Positions 14,993 to 22,352 of a stretch of 22,352 nt of DNA are shown one piece after another. The first letter of the stretch is position 1. Each line of letters opens with the position of its first letter. The position numbers and the translations under genes are program-made. The notes below the pieces were generated by a model, which was not told the origin of the DNA, ran no database searches, and saw nothing but the letters and a program-made list of their open reading frames with translations. The DNA is from an uncultured Oxalobacter sp. (GTDB lineage: Bacteria > Pseudomonadota > Gammaproteobacteria > Burkholderiales > Burkholderiaceae_D), in NCBI GenBank assembly GCA_905202055.1, contig CAJKQK010000030.1, positions 1 to 22,352 on the forward strand, read 5' to 3'.

Positions 14993-15284
14993 GGCAGGCC
15001 TCCTCGAAAACCTGTTCAATTCTCAAACGGGCGACGCCGGGTGTGGCACCGAAGTCGTGGATGACCAGTTTTCCCGATGGCAAGCTGCCGGTCGTGGAAA
15101 TCCGGTCGAAAAGCCGTTGCCAGCGCGAGGTGCTGCCATCGACCGAAGTTTTGATCGAAACAGTCAGTCTGTTGCCGTTGTCCGGTTCGAAAAGGGCTTC
15201 CATGTCGCCTGATCCGACAACGCCGGAAAGCGCCCTGTTTCTGGCAGTCTTGCTGCCGGTGTATTGCAATTCTATGCGTTCCAT
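14985..15284 (-). CDS. mdcC: Malonate decarboxylase acyl-carrier protein MdcC (delta subunit)
   Basis: The product is 99 aa. It carries the 2'-(5''-phosphoribosyl)-3'-dephospho-CoA arm on which malonyl and acetyl groups are exchanged. The attachment serine is S25 in VVGSGDMEAL, the same residue number and motif as in the Klebsiella protein. AAGGAGG lies 8 nt before the ATG. The start follows the mdcB stop with a 1-nt gap, and the end overlaps mdcD by 8 nt. The frame is open further upstream, but that region is mdcB in another frame. Confidence 0.94.
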   Translation of the reverse strand: MERIELQYTGSKTARNRALSGVVGSGDMEALFEPDNGNRLTVSIKTSVDGSTSRWQRLFDRISTTGSLPSGKLVIHDFGATPGVARLRIEQVFEEACHD

Positions 15285-15285
15285 T

Positions 15286-16161
15286 TCATTTTCCTCCTTG
15301 CCGGATGGCGGCACGATGCATGCCATCCAGAAACAATGCCGCTGCCAGCAGGTCGGCCGCTCCACCCGGGGAGACGAATGCCTTTTGCATGCCTGCTTCC
15401 AGAATCTCGTATGTTTTGCGCCCGTCCTGACTGCCGATGCCGCCCTGATCAAGAACGGCACGGGCACCGTTTCTCACGTCAGTCAGGGCCTTGATGCCGC
15501 CCCGTGACAGGACGCACGTGTCCGGCAGAGACGTCATGATGGCCAGAAGCGCGTCGATGCGTGCCGCGTCTTCACCTACGCCCTGCTGCCTGCTATGGAC
15601 AAGCTGTGGAAGGGCCAGATTCATGACATGCGGGAATCCCTGTTGGGCTTCTTCCCTCGCACCGGGGACTTTATAGCGGCGGCTGGCGTACCGGCCTTTG
15701 GAAAAGACGGGCGGACAGGCTGTATCGGGCAGGCTTGCAAGACGGGCGGCCGACGATACTGTTTGGACGATCCCGGACTGGCCTTCATGCATGGCACAAG
15801 CCGTCACCAGCAGACCGAGCGACCAGATGGCGCCGCGGTGGGTATTGACGCCGCCGGTGGTTGCCATCATGGTTTTTTCCCCTTCCCGTCCGATGGCGCC
15901 GATTCTCCGGCGCAAGGCCATGTCAGGCACCCTTCCCCATCCGGCGAGTGCCATCGCGGCAAAGGTGGGCGTCAGGCATTCGGCAGAGGCTTCGAGCATT
16001 GCCAGATTCATGTCTTGATGCGCGCCCGACCCGCGACGATCCACCAGCCCGGGCTTGGGGGTCAGTCGCGCTTCGTCCAGCAGGGCCTCTTTGGCCCGAT
16101 TGGCCAGATGGGCCGCGAGTTCTTCCGCCCTGTCGTGGCTGATTTTGATGGATGGGTTCAT
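15286..16161 (-). CDS. mdcB: Triphosphoribosyl-dephospho-CoA synthase MdcB
   Basis: The product is 291 aa of the CitG/MdcB family. It makes 2'-(5''-triphosphoribosyl)-3'-dephospho-CoA from ATP and dephospho-CoA, the precursor that MdcG attaches to MdcC. Family motifs seen are LTPKPGLVDRRGSGAHQDM (about 33-51), GGVNTHRGAIWSLGLL (about 103-118) and FPHVMNLALP near 175. AGGAG precedes the ATG. The start codon shares one base with the mdcA stop (TAATG), a typical coupled junction. Confidence 0.94.
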   Translation of the reverse strand: MNPSIKISHDRAEELAAHLANRAKEALLDEARLTPKPGLVDRRGSGAHQDMNLAMLEASAECLTPTFAAMALAGWGRVPDMALRRRIGAIGREGEKTMMATTGGVNTHRGAIWSLGLLVTACAMHEGQSGIVQTVSSAARLASLPDTACPPVFSKGRYASRRYKVPGAREEAQQGFPHVMNLALPQLVHSRQQGVGEDAARIDALLAIMTSLPDTCVLSRGGIKALTDVRNGARAVLDQGGIGSQDGRKTYEILEAGMQKAFVSPGGAADLLAAALFLDGMHRAAIRQGGK

Positions 16162-17816
16162 TACCAGCTCCTGAAGCGGGCTGGCGGGTTGTACAGGCCA
16201 CCAGACCAGTCGACCAGTTCGGCGATGCTGCCAGCCGCCAGCAGGGAACGTTTCGCGTCCGTGCGGGCAATGCCGAGGTCTTCAGGGAAGACGACTTTGC
16301 CTTCTTCGCGCAGGTGTCTGACGGTTTTCGGGTCAGCGCCCATGCCGACGTCGGAAATACCGGCTACCGCCGCGACCATCGCCTTGCGTTCTTCGAGCGA
16401 TTTGGCGCGGTACAGATAGGCGATCCCTTCTTCCGTCAGGACGTGTGTTACGTCGTCGCCGTAAATCATGACCGGAGCCAGCGGCATGCCGGATTCCCTG
16501 GCAACGTCGACCGCGTCCAGATTCCCGACGAAGGTCGGCGCAGCACCGGACTGGTATGTTTCGACCATCTGGACGACGAGTTTCCTGCCGCGTTCAAGCA
16601 AATCGTTTCCCTCGATCATGTCCAGCCATGCCGGGGTGGCGTGACGACGGCCATGTGGATCGTGCCCCATGTTCGGTGCGCCCCCGAAACCGGAAACACG
16701 GCCTTTGGTGACGGTCGAGGAATTGGCGGCAGGATCGACCTGAAGCGTCGAGCCGATGAACATATCGACGGCGTATTGCCCTGCCATCTGGCAGAATGCG
16801 CGGTTCGAGCGCATGGAACCGTCGGAGCCGGTAAAGAAAACGTCGGGACGCGCGGCGATATAGTCTTCCATACCCAGTTCACCCCCGAAACAGTGAACGG
16901 TTTCAACCCAGCCGGATTCGATGGCCGGGATCAGGGTCGGGTGAGGGTTCAATGTCCAGTTTTTGCAGATTTTGCCTTTCAGGCCAAGCTTTTCGCCATA
17001 GGTCGGCAAGAGCAGCTCGATGGCGGCGGTATTGAAACCGATACCGTGGTTCAAAGACTGTACCTGATGTTTGGCGTAGATGCCCTTGATCGCCATCATC
17101 GCCATCAGGATATGGACAGGCTTGATCAGACGCGGGTCGCGGGTGAAGAGCGGTTCGATGAAGAATGGCCTGTCGGCCACGACGACGAAATCGACCCAGG
17201 AACCGGGAATGTCGACACGCGGCAGATCGGTGACGTCATCGACAAGCTCATTGACCTGTGCAATGACGATGCCGTTTTTGAAGGCAGCCGCTTCGACCAT
17301 CGCCGGGGTATCTTCCGTGCTCGGTCCGGTGTAGAGATTGCCGTTTTTGTCGGCCTTGTAAGCCGCGACCAGTGCGATGTCCGGGATCAGGTCGACATAC
17401 AGGCGGGAATACAGCTCGATATAGGTATGGATCGCACCGACTTCGAGCAGTCCGTCTTCCAGGAGCTGCGACATGCGCAGGCTTTGTGCACCGGAATAGG
17501 AAAAGTCGATCTTGCGGGCAATGCCTTTTTCGAACAGGTCAAGATGTTCCGGCAGGCTCACGCTCGGCATGATCATGTGCAGATCGTGCAATTTGTCGGG
17601 ACTGGCCTGTGCCAGCATGCGGGAAAGAAAATCGGCCTGTTTCTGGTTATTGCCTTCCAGCACCACCTTCTCGCCCGGAGCGATCAGTTTTTCAAGTATG
17701 GCCGGCAAATCGTCTGTCGGCAGTACTTTCCCATTCAGGCCAAGACGCCCGATACGCGTCTGTTTTTCCTGTCGCCGGGTATCCCATCTTTTCGGCGAAC
17801 GTGTTTGCTGCAACAT
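16161..17816 (-). CDS. mdcA: Malonate decarboxylase alpha subunit MdcA (acetyl-ACP:malonate ACP transferase)
   Basis: The product is 551 aa from MLQQTRSP, with AAAGGAGA before this ATG. The frame extends to 17876 without a signal. MdcA is the CoA-transferase-like subunit that swaps acetate for malonate on the MdcC thioester, releasing acetate. Recognisable stretches are VVLEGNNQKQADFLSR (about 53-68), FSYSGAQSL, VTKGRVSGFGGAPNMGHDPHGR (split in the protein by conserved glycines) and VTHVLTEEGIAYL. The length matches the family. It is the first gene of the operon and lies about 83 nt downstream of the predicted transcription start. A long open frame on the opposite strand is antisense and not a gene. 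Confidence 0.95.
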   Translation of the reverse strand: MLQQTRSPKRWDTRRQEKQTRIGRLGLNGKVLPTDDLPAILEKLIAPGEKVVLEGNNQKQADFLSRMLAQASPDKLHDLHMIMPSVSLPEHLDLFEKGIARKIDFSYSGAQSLRMSQLLEDGLLEVGAIHTYIELYSRLYVDLIPDIALVAAYKADKNGNLYTGPSTEDTPAMVEAAAFKNGIVIAQVNELVDDVTDLPRVDIPGSWVDFVVVADRPFFIEPLFTRDPRLIKPVHILMAMMAIKGIYAKHQVQSLNHGIGFNTAAIELLLPTYGEKLGLKGKICKNWTLNPHPTLIPAIESGWVETVHCFGGELGMEDYIAARPDVFFTGSDGSMRSNRAFCQMAGQYAVDMFIGSTLQVDPAANSSTVTKGRVSGFGGAPNMGHDPHGRRHATPAWLDMIEGNDLLERGRKLVVQMVETYQSGAAPTFVGNLDAVDVARESGMPLAPVMIYGDDVTHVLTEEGIAYLYRAKSLEERKAMVAAVAGISDVGMGADPKTVRHLREEGKVVFPEDLGIARTDAKRSLLAAGSIAELVDWSGGLYNPPARFRSW

Positions 17817-17905
17817 GGAAAGTCTCCTTTCGGTAACGGTTCGATGTTGCCAGCATAGGGAAAAAAACCCGTTCAATCAATTAGGCAGCTCGTTTGATTA
17901 TTAGC

Positions 17906-17933
17906 TTTATAGTAATGATTGATGCGTCATCAA
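17906..17933 (-). promoter_or_regulatory. Predicted mdc operon promoter
   Basis: On the minus strand TTGATG (complement of 17928-17933) and TATAAA (complement of 17906-17911) are separated by 16 nt. They match the sigma-70 consensus at 4 of 6 and 5 of 6 positions. Transcription would start near 17899, leaving a leader of about 83 nt before mdcA. Confidence 0.5.
17919..17933. promoter_or_regulatory. Candidate MdcR (LysR) operator upstream of mdcA
   Basis: TTGATG-CGT-CATCAA is a perfect interrupted palindrome. The T at 17920 and the A at 17932 fit the T-N11-A spacing of LysR-family boxes. It overlaps the predicted -35 of the mdc operon. Identity of the regulator is inferred from the nearby mdcR gene. 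Confidence 0.45.
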
Positions 17934-18059
17934 AAATATCCGAAATGAATTTTATATTTATTAAACCACTTTAAAATACAAAAACAAGATTATGAATTAT
18001 TTATATAATTTATGGAATTATATAAATTGAGCCTTATTTTTGTATGGCACTATCGTTTT

Positions 18060-18545
18060 TCAGAAAAGAGAAGAATTGTGCTCGCGTGAATAATGGTCTT
18101 CCAGTTCCAGCAATTGCTGTTTAATGGGAAGCCCTCCACCGTAACCGACGAGTGATCCGTTTGCCCCGATGACACGATGGCACGGGACGACGATGGAAAC
18201 CGGATTATTGTGGTTCGCCATGCCAACGGCCCGGCTGGCTTTTGGATGGCCGATCTGCTTCGCTATTTCACCGTATGAACATGTTTTGCCATAGGGAATG
18301 GTTTGAAGGGCCGCCCATGTTTTCAGCTGAAAAGGTGTTCCCTGAAGTTTCAGGGGAATATCGAATGTTTTCACGTCGCCGTCGAAATAATCGGTCAGCT
18401 GGCGAAAAGTTTCCCGCAAGACGGTCGTTTCCTTCCTGACGGCATCGTGCACGTCAGTCCCGAATCCGATATAAACGATTTTACTGCCCTCTTCCACGAC
18501 GGTTATGGGGCCAACGGGAAACGGGAGAGTCTGGTAACAGCGCAT
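18060..18545 (-). CDS. ogt: Methylated-DNA-[protein]-cysteine S-methyltransferase (Ogt type)
   Basis: The product is 161 aa when started at MRCYQTLPF, which has GAGGA 6 nt upstream. An ATG two codons earlier sits directly on the Shine-Dalgarno and is less likely. The protein removes O6-alkyl groups from guanine (and O4 from thymine) by irreversible transfer to its own cysteine. The active-site motif PCHRV (121-125) carries C122. The HTH with the helix-intercalating arginine is in SYGEIAKQIGHPKASRAVG (about 90-108). There is no Ada N-terminal regulatory domain, so this is the constitutive Ogt/MGMT form. It stands alone between the mdc operon promoter and the long AT-rich region. Confidence 0.94.
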   Translation of the reverse strand: MRCYQTLPFPVGPITVVEEGSKIVYIGFGTDVHDAVRKETTVLRETFRQLTDYFDGDVKTFDIPLKLQGTPFQLKTWAALQTIPYGKTCSYGEIAKQIGHPKASRAVGMANHNNPVSIVVPCHRVIGANGSLVGYGGGLPIKQQLLELEDHYSREHNSSLF

Positions 18546-18551
18546 ATTCAT

Positions 18552-19342
18552 TCCTCATCAAATCAAAAACAGACCTGTAACATGTGAAGGTTCTTTCGGC
18601 AGTCCTTATGATAACCCGGATTGAAAATAGATGAATTCTGCCATAACAAGCTGATTTCTTAAGGATTTTATTGAAATACCGTTGTTGATCCAGCCCGGGA
18701 ATACAAGTGTTGTTTTCCTGAAACATAACTGATCGGGAAGAAAACTAATTTTAGAACCTGTCTGTTGCCTCATATCCTCTCAAACCATCTAAGCTTATAC
18801 GTAAATGTTATCAACTCAGTGATTTTTATGCTTCTAAATAAAATTGGTGATGTGTAACATTTAAAAATAATAATAAAAAAGTTACTTGCAGAAAACATTC
18901 ATTATCCATTTATTCAGGAAGGAGTTTAATGAGAAACATAATTATCATCGATACAAAGACCGGAACGACAACCTGTTCGTTCCCTTTCATCTTTTGCCCC
19001 GCCCTTATGGCCGGTTACAGACTGAATCCGTTGCGAAACCGGGTTAACTGAATTAGCCGGAATTATCCGTTAACGGTCCACCTTTATTTTCAATTATCTT
19101 TCCGAAGAGTTTATGCAGGAGATGTATGTCTCCGGCAGAAAGCGTTGTTGCTTTCAGGTTTGTGGACGAGACATCCGCAAATGAGAATGGTCAACGGATC
19201 GACCGGAATTTGTTGATTGTAAAGAACATTTGCTTTTGGACAATAAATCTTTTGGCATCACCGTTAAGTTCTGAATCATACGCGGCTGTTGAAGCAAGAC
19301 AACCGTTTATTTATCAATCAATACAAAACAGGATGAATCAAC
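18552..19342. other. Long AT-rich intergenic region before the autotransporter
   Basis: This stretch of nearly 0.8 kb has no gene with recognisable domains. The first 370 nt are strongly AT-rich. It then contains a 40-codon ORF (18929-19051) and a hairpin GGAACGA/TCGTTCC (18962-18983). It also contains a 10-bp palindrome CCGTTAACGG (19067-19076) and a short hairpin GGAGA/TCTCC (19118-19133) that covers a Shine-Dalgarno-like sequence. A plus-strand frame 19126-19497 overlaps the autotransporter start and is not convincing. The region probably carries the promoter and a long leader for the autotransporter, but I cannot place the promoter. Confidence 0.5.
18929..19051 (+). CDS. Possible 40-aa small protein or leader peptide
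   Basis: An ATG follows a near-ideal ribosome binding site (AGGAAGGAG, 5 nt spacing) and opens a 40-codon frame. It begins MRNIIIIDTKTGTTTCSF, with four consecutive isoleucine codons and several threonines, and ends in a basic tail. A hairpin GGAACGA/TCGTTCC with a partly T-rich tail lies inside it, an arrangement similar to attenuation leaders. The hydrophobic middle (FPFIFCPALMAG) could instead insert in a membrane. No homologue is recognised. The ribosome binding site is the main support, so expression is uncertain. Confidence 0.35.
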   Translation: MRNIIIIDTKTGTTTCSFPFIFCPALMAGYRLNPLRNRVN

Positions 19343-21712
19343 ATGTTATTCCATCAATCAAAGAGAAAAACTGGTCAATCCAGTACCGGCAGACTGCAAT
19401 CCGGGCGCATCACTCCCATTGCTGCCGCCTGCGCATTGTTCTGCGCACTGTCCGTCGCCCCTGCGCTTGCGGATACCATCAATTACACTGGAAATAGCGC
19501 CGATCTGCAAACCATACCGGCGGATTTCGGTAGTGTGAGTTCGGTAACGAATGGGCTTTTCCCATCCACTTCTTCTTTTACCAGCAATTCCGTAACGATC
19601 AATATGGCTCCGGGAGGTGCATTGCCTTCTTTCGTTTTCGGTGGGTTGGTGAATGGGCTGAATGCGTCAACTGGCAACAATGAAGTGCAGTTCATGCAAG
19701 GGACCGTTGCCAATGACGTACATGGTGGATATGCCTATTCGTCAAGCACAACGAACCCCCTGAATGCCATTTACGCCGAAACGGTAGGAAATACCGTCGT
19801 TCTGGGCAATGGCACGGCAGCGAGAGCTGTTTATGGTGGCTATAGCACGGCAATTCACCAGTCAGGCAATACCGGCAGCGTCAATGCTTTTTCCGACAGC
19901 AATCAGGTTACTGTCGATGGTGCAACCATCAGTGAGGAAATTTTCGGCGGCAGAAGCGTGGGGACAGGTGTGGGATCCGGTCTGGTCAATCTCTCTGCGG
20001 AGAATAATAAAGTATTTGTCACCGGCAACACCTCGGTTAATGCCGGCGTCTATGGCGGCTCGGCCGAAGGAAACGAGAGCGGGACCGGCAATATGGTCAT
20101 CGAAACCACGGGTAACCAGGTGACGATAGCCAGTGGTGCCACCGTTAACGGGGGCGTTTTCGGCGGTTACGCGACCGGCAATACTTTGGGGCCCGGCACG
20201 ATTGCCGTGACAGCCAGTAACAATACGGTAACCATTTCGGATGCAACGGTGAACGGAGACGTTTATGGTGGTTTTGTCATGGGCGATACCCAGCTTGTTA
20301 CCAGTACGGCTGCAAAAGCGACGGGCAATACGATCAATATTTCGGGCAATTCCTCTTTCAGTTCCAATTCATCCATTTACGGGGGATTTGTCGATACCGG
20401 CACGACCGGTACCATTCCTCCCGGATCCGATGCCATCACCGGAAATACCCTGAATGTATCGACTTCCGGTATCAACATCAAAAAGGTCGGCAATTTCGAG
20501 ACGTACAATTTCTATCTGCCCTCTTCCACAAGCAATAATACGGTCATGATCCAGACATCCGATGGCGCCGACCTGACGGGTTCGACCGTGGCGGTGAAAG
20601 CAATCGATCCGGGCGTCGCACTCCAGTCGGGCGACAGGATTTATCTGCTGAAAACCGGCGGCCTGACCGGCAACGCGTCTTTAGTCAATTCGGCAAACGT
20701 TTCCCAGGGCTTTTCACTCCAGTACGATCTGGCGATGGTGCAGGATGCCAATGATATTTATGCCACGGTTTCAGGCAGCAGTGTCAATCCGAAAACCAAA
20801 TCCTTCCTTGAGGGCCGTCTTGCCGGTCTGGCACTCGTTACACAGGGCGCCGATATCGTCGCAGGACAAGGGATGTCTTCCGCCATTGCCGCGGCTGAAC
20901 AGCAGGAAGGCAGGCTGACTGTATTCGGTACGGTTTCCGGCGGCACCAGCCGGTACGATACCGGTTCGCACATCGATCTGGACGGTTTCGGTCTGATGGC
21001 GGGCGTATCGCAGAAACAGGACAATCTGGCCGGAGCGGTCTTTGTCGAAGGGGGCTGGGGCAGCTACGACAGCCATAACAATTTTGCGAACGGCTCCGTT
21101 AAAGGAGATGGCGATACGCATTATTATGGTGTCGGTCTGCTCGGTCGTGCGACGCTGAAAAATGGCATGTATCTGGACGGATCGTTCCGGATTGGCAAAA
21201 CCAGCACGGACTATACTGGCAAGGATTATCTGGACGTCGCGGGCAATCAGGCGCATTACAAGAGCAAGGTCACGTACGTCAGTGCCCATGCCGGTGTCGG
21301 TTACATGACGCCGGTCAATTCGGTCACTGATCTGGATGTATCGGCCAAATACCTGTGGAGCCGCCAGGGTAGCGATTCGGTAAGCGTCGGCAGCGATCCG
21401 GTTCATTTCGATGCCGAAAATTCCCAGCGTCTGCGTGGTATGGCGAAAGTCTTGCGCAAAATGTCGCCAGAACTGACTTTGACGGGTGGCCTCGGTTACG
21501 AATACGAGTTCGACGGCAAGGCGAAGGGAACGCTGTATCACATGTACAGCATCGACTCACCGAGCCTGAAAGGCGGCAGCGGTATCGGTGAAATCGGTCT
21601 GGAATACAAGCCACAGAACAATCAGCGTCTGAGTCTGGAAGCGAAACTGGCGGGGTATGTCGGCCAGCGCGAGGGGGTCAGCGGGCTTGTCCGTCTCAAC
21701 TATGCGTTTTAA
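19343..21712 (+). CDS. Type V autotransporter with [VI][YFH]GG-repeat passenger
   Basis: The product is 789 aa. A signal peptide with an extended basic N-region (22 residues before the hydrophobic core) ends in ALA at 41-43. The passenger (about 44-480) carries GG motifs preceded by V/I and Y/F/H at residues 128, 165, 202, 238, 274, 309 and 347, spaced 35-38 residues apart. An earlier VFGG is at 98-101. Each repeat contains an N-x-V-x-I strand pattern, consistent with a beta-solenoid. A linker near 480-520 leads to a barrel (about 525-789) with alternating aromatic strands and a terminal phenylalanine (LNYAF), the outer-membrane insertion signature. The start has AGGA about 9 nt upstream. It probably displays an adhesin-like surface domain; the ligand is unknown. 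Passenger Asn, Thr, Ser and Gly content is high. Confidence 0.9.
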   Translation: MLFHQSKRKTGQSSTGRLQSGRITPIAAACALFCALSVAPALADTINYTGNSADLQTIPADFGSVSSVTNGLFPSTSSFTSNSVTINMAPGGALPSFVFGGLVNGLNASTGNNEVQFMQGTVANDVHGGYAYSSSTTNPLNAIYAETVGNTVVLGNGTAARAVYGGYSTAIHQSGNTGSVNAFSDSNQVTVDGATISEEIFGGRSVGTGVGSGLVNLSAENNKVFVTGNTSVNAGVYGGSAEGNESGTGNMVIETTGNQVTIASGATVNGGVFGGYATGNTLGPGTIAVTASNNTVTISDATVNGDVYGGFVMGDTQLVTSTAAKATGNTINISGNSSFSSNSSIYGGFVDTGTTGTIPPGSDAITGNTLNVSTSGINIKKVGNFETYNFYLPSSTSNNTVMIQTSDGADLTGSTVAVKAIDPGVALQSGDRIYLLKTGGLTGNASLVNSANVSQGFSLQYDLAMVQDANDIYATVSGSSVNPKTKSFLEGRLAGLALVTQGADIVAGQGMSSAIAAAEQQEGRLTVFGTVSGGTSRYDTGSHIDLDGFGLMAGVSQKQDNLAGAVFVEGGWGSYDSHNNFANGSVKGDGDTHYYGVGLLGRATLKNGMYLDGSFRIGKTSTDYTGKDYLDVAGNQAHYKSKVTYVSAHAGVGYMTPVNSVTDLDVSAKYLWSRQGSDSVSVGSDPVHFDAENSQRLRGMAKVLRKMSPELTLTGGLGYEYEFDGKAKGTLYHMYSIDSPSLKGGSGIGEIGLEYKPQNNQRLSLEAKLAGYVGQREGVSGLVRLNYAF
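19718..20389 (+). repeat. Seven passenger repeats of about 36 residues
   Basis: The GG codons fall at 19724, 19835, 19946, 20054, 20162, 20267 and 20381. This gives periods of 111, 111, 108, 108, 105 and 114 nt. DNA identity between units is low, so the repeats are old or selected at protein level only. Confidence 0.75.
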
Positions 21713-21727
21713 CTGAAAAGGAGACAG

Positions 21728-21760
21728 TAAAGGGCAACCGCAGGGTTGCCCTTTATTTTA
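21728..21760 (+). terminator. Terminator of the autotransporter gene
   Basis: A perfect 12-bp stem (21728-21739 with 21744-21755) with a GCAG loop is followed by TTTTA. The A/T ends of the stem could also support termination from the other strand, but no gene converges here. Confidence 0.9.
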
Positions 21761-21799
21761 TGATGTCGACTGACAGGACAAACAGGAAGGATAACCATC

Positions 21800-22352
21800 A
21801 TGATCATCCGGCAGGAAAAACCGGGCGATATCGACGCGGTTTATGAGGTCGTCAAACAGGCGTTTGAAAAAGCTTTGCACACGAATCACGACGAGCAGAA
21901 TCTGGTCAACCGCCTGCGCAAAAGCGAGGCCTTCATACCGGAACTGTCGCTTGTTGCGGCAGAAAACGGCAAAATCGTCGGCCATATCCTTTTCACACGG
22001 CTAAAAGTCGGCAATACCGTCCAGCTCGGACTCGCACCACTGGCTGTGCTGCCACAATGGCAAGGCAAAGGCATCGGTGCAAAACTGATCGAAGCCGGTC
22101 ATGCGAGAGCGAAAGAACTCGGCTATGACTGGTCCATTCTGGTCGGGCATGAAACGTATTACCCCCGTTTCGGCTACTTCCCTGCCAGCCGCGTCGGAGT
22201 GACAGCACCCTTTGACGTGCCGGACGTAAACCTGATGGCGTTCAGTTTGCAGGGAAAAGCCACGCCGCTGGACGGGATGCTGGAAGCGGAAATTTTCCGG
22301 GATAAAGACTTGAAACGCTGTGCGGTCTGCGGCGGCGTGTTCGTCCCCAAAT
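21800..22352 (+). CDS. GNAT-family N-acetyltransferase (YhbS-like), cut by the right edge
   Basis: There are 184 complete codons in the window and no stop, so the C-terminus is missing. The start ATG has AAGGA upstream. The protein begins MIIRQEKPGDIDAVYEVV, the usual GNAT first strand and helix. The acetyl-CoA site is LAVLPQWQGKGIGAKLIE (about 80-97), with the Q-x-x-G-x-G/A loop. FGYFPA near 130 and the following VP-x-x-x-LMAF are typical of the YhbS-like group (COG3153). After the usual domain end there is a tail with CAVCGG, which might be a small metal-binding extension. Substrate unknown. Confidence 0.85.
   Translation, partial: MIIRQEKPGDIDAVYEVVKQAFEKALHTNHDEQNLVNRLRKSEAFIPELSLVAAENGKIVGHILFTRLKVGNTVQLGLAPLAVLPQWQGKGIGAKLIEAGHARAKELGYDWSILVGHETYYPRFGYFPASRVGVTAPFDVPDVNLMAFSLQGKATPLDGMLEAEIFRDKDLKRCAVCGGVFVPK

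Noticed and set aside
16152..17858. 568-codon open frame on the plus strand opposite mdcA
   Set aside because: It is exactly antisense to a confidently identified mdcA, has no recognisable domain and reflects the codon bias of the opposite strand.
19126..19497. 123-codon plus-strand frame with an AGGAG before its ATG
   Set aside because: It overlaps the autotransporter signal peptide in a different frame, its last third is a shadow of that gene, and its ribosome binding site lies in a hairpin.
19718..20389. Repeat array considered as CRISPR or tandem DNA repeat
   Set aside because: The period is visible only at protein level within a continuous coding frame; there are no identical direct repeats with unique spacers.

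Overview
The window is ordinary bacterial chromosome of intermediate GC content, densely coded on both strands. The gene set suggests a betaproteobacterium of the Burkholderiales, plausibly an Oxalobacteraceae/Oxalobacter-like organism: Rnk, tandem hemerythrin/GGDEF-like proteins, an NlpE-like lipoprotein, a biotin-independent malonate decarboxylase operon and a YGG-repeat autotransporter. This placement is inference from gene content, because no rRNA or taxonomic marker is present.

Left part (1-6002). A terminator closes something that enters from the left edge. The minus strand then carries rnk, a zinc alcohol dehydrogenase with its own terminator, two tandem paralogues that fuse a PAS-like region, a degenerate GGDEF domain and a C-terminal bacteriohemerythrin, and an HGG-type esterase just upstream of the second paralogue. 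Both GGDEF-like domains have lost the catalytic signature but keep an RxxD I-site, and all seven di-iron ligands are present. They look like paired oxygen/redox-responsive c-di-GMP effectors rather than cyclases.

Middle part (6100-9250). The plus strand has tRNA-Leu(UAA) with a strong terminator, a hairpin-rich non-coding stretch, a lone HTH-S24 (LexA/CI-like) regulator, an SDR oxidoreductase and an NlpE-like lipoprotein, most with clear terminators.

Malonate region (9466-17816). A class I glutamine amidotransferase (minus) diverges from an MdcR-type LysR regulator (plus), which is followed by a small SH3-like protein. Converging on these is the compact, mostly overlapping operon mdcABCDEGH on the minus strand. 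It encodes the four decarboxylase subunits (MdcA, C, D, E), the two enzymes that make and attach the phosphoribosyl-dephospho-CoA prosthetic group (MdcB, MdcG) and the malonyl transferase MdcH. Together they convert malonate to acetate and CO2 without biotin. No malonate transporter lies in the window. Upstream of mdcA a perfect dyad with T-N11-A spacing overlaps a good -35/-10 pair and is the best candidate MdcR site.

Right part (18060-22352). There is an Ogt-type DNA repair methyltransferase (minus), about 0.8 kb of AT-rich non-coding DNA holding a 40-codon ORF with a strong ribosome binding site, a 789-aa autotransporter with regularly spaced [VI][YFH]GG repeats and its terminator, and a GNAT acetyltransferase that runs off the right edge.
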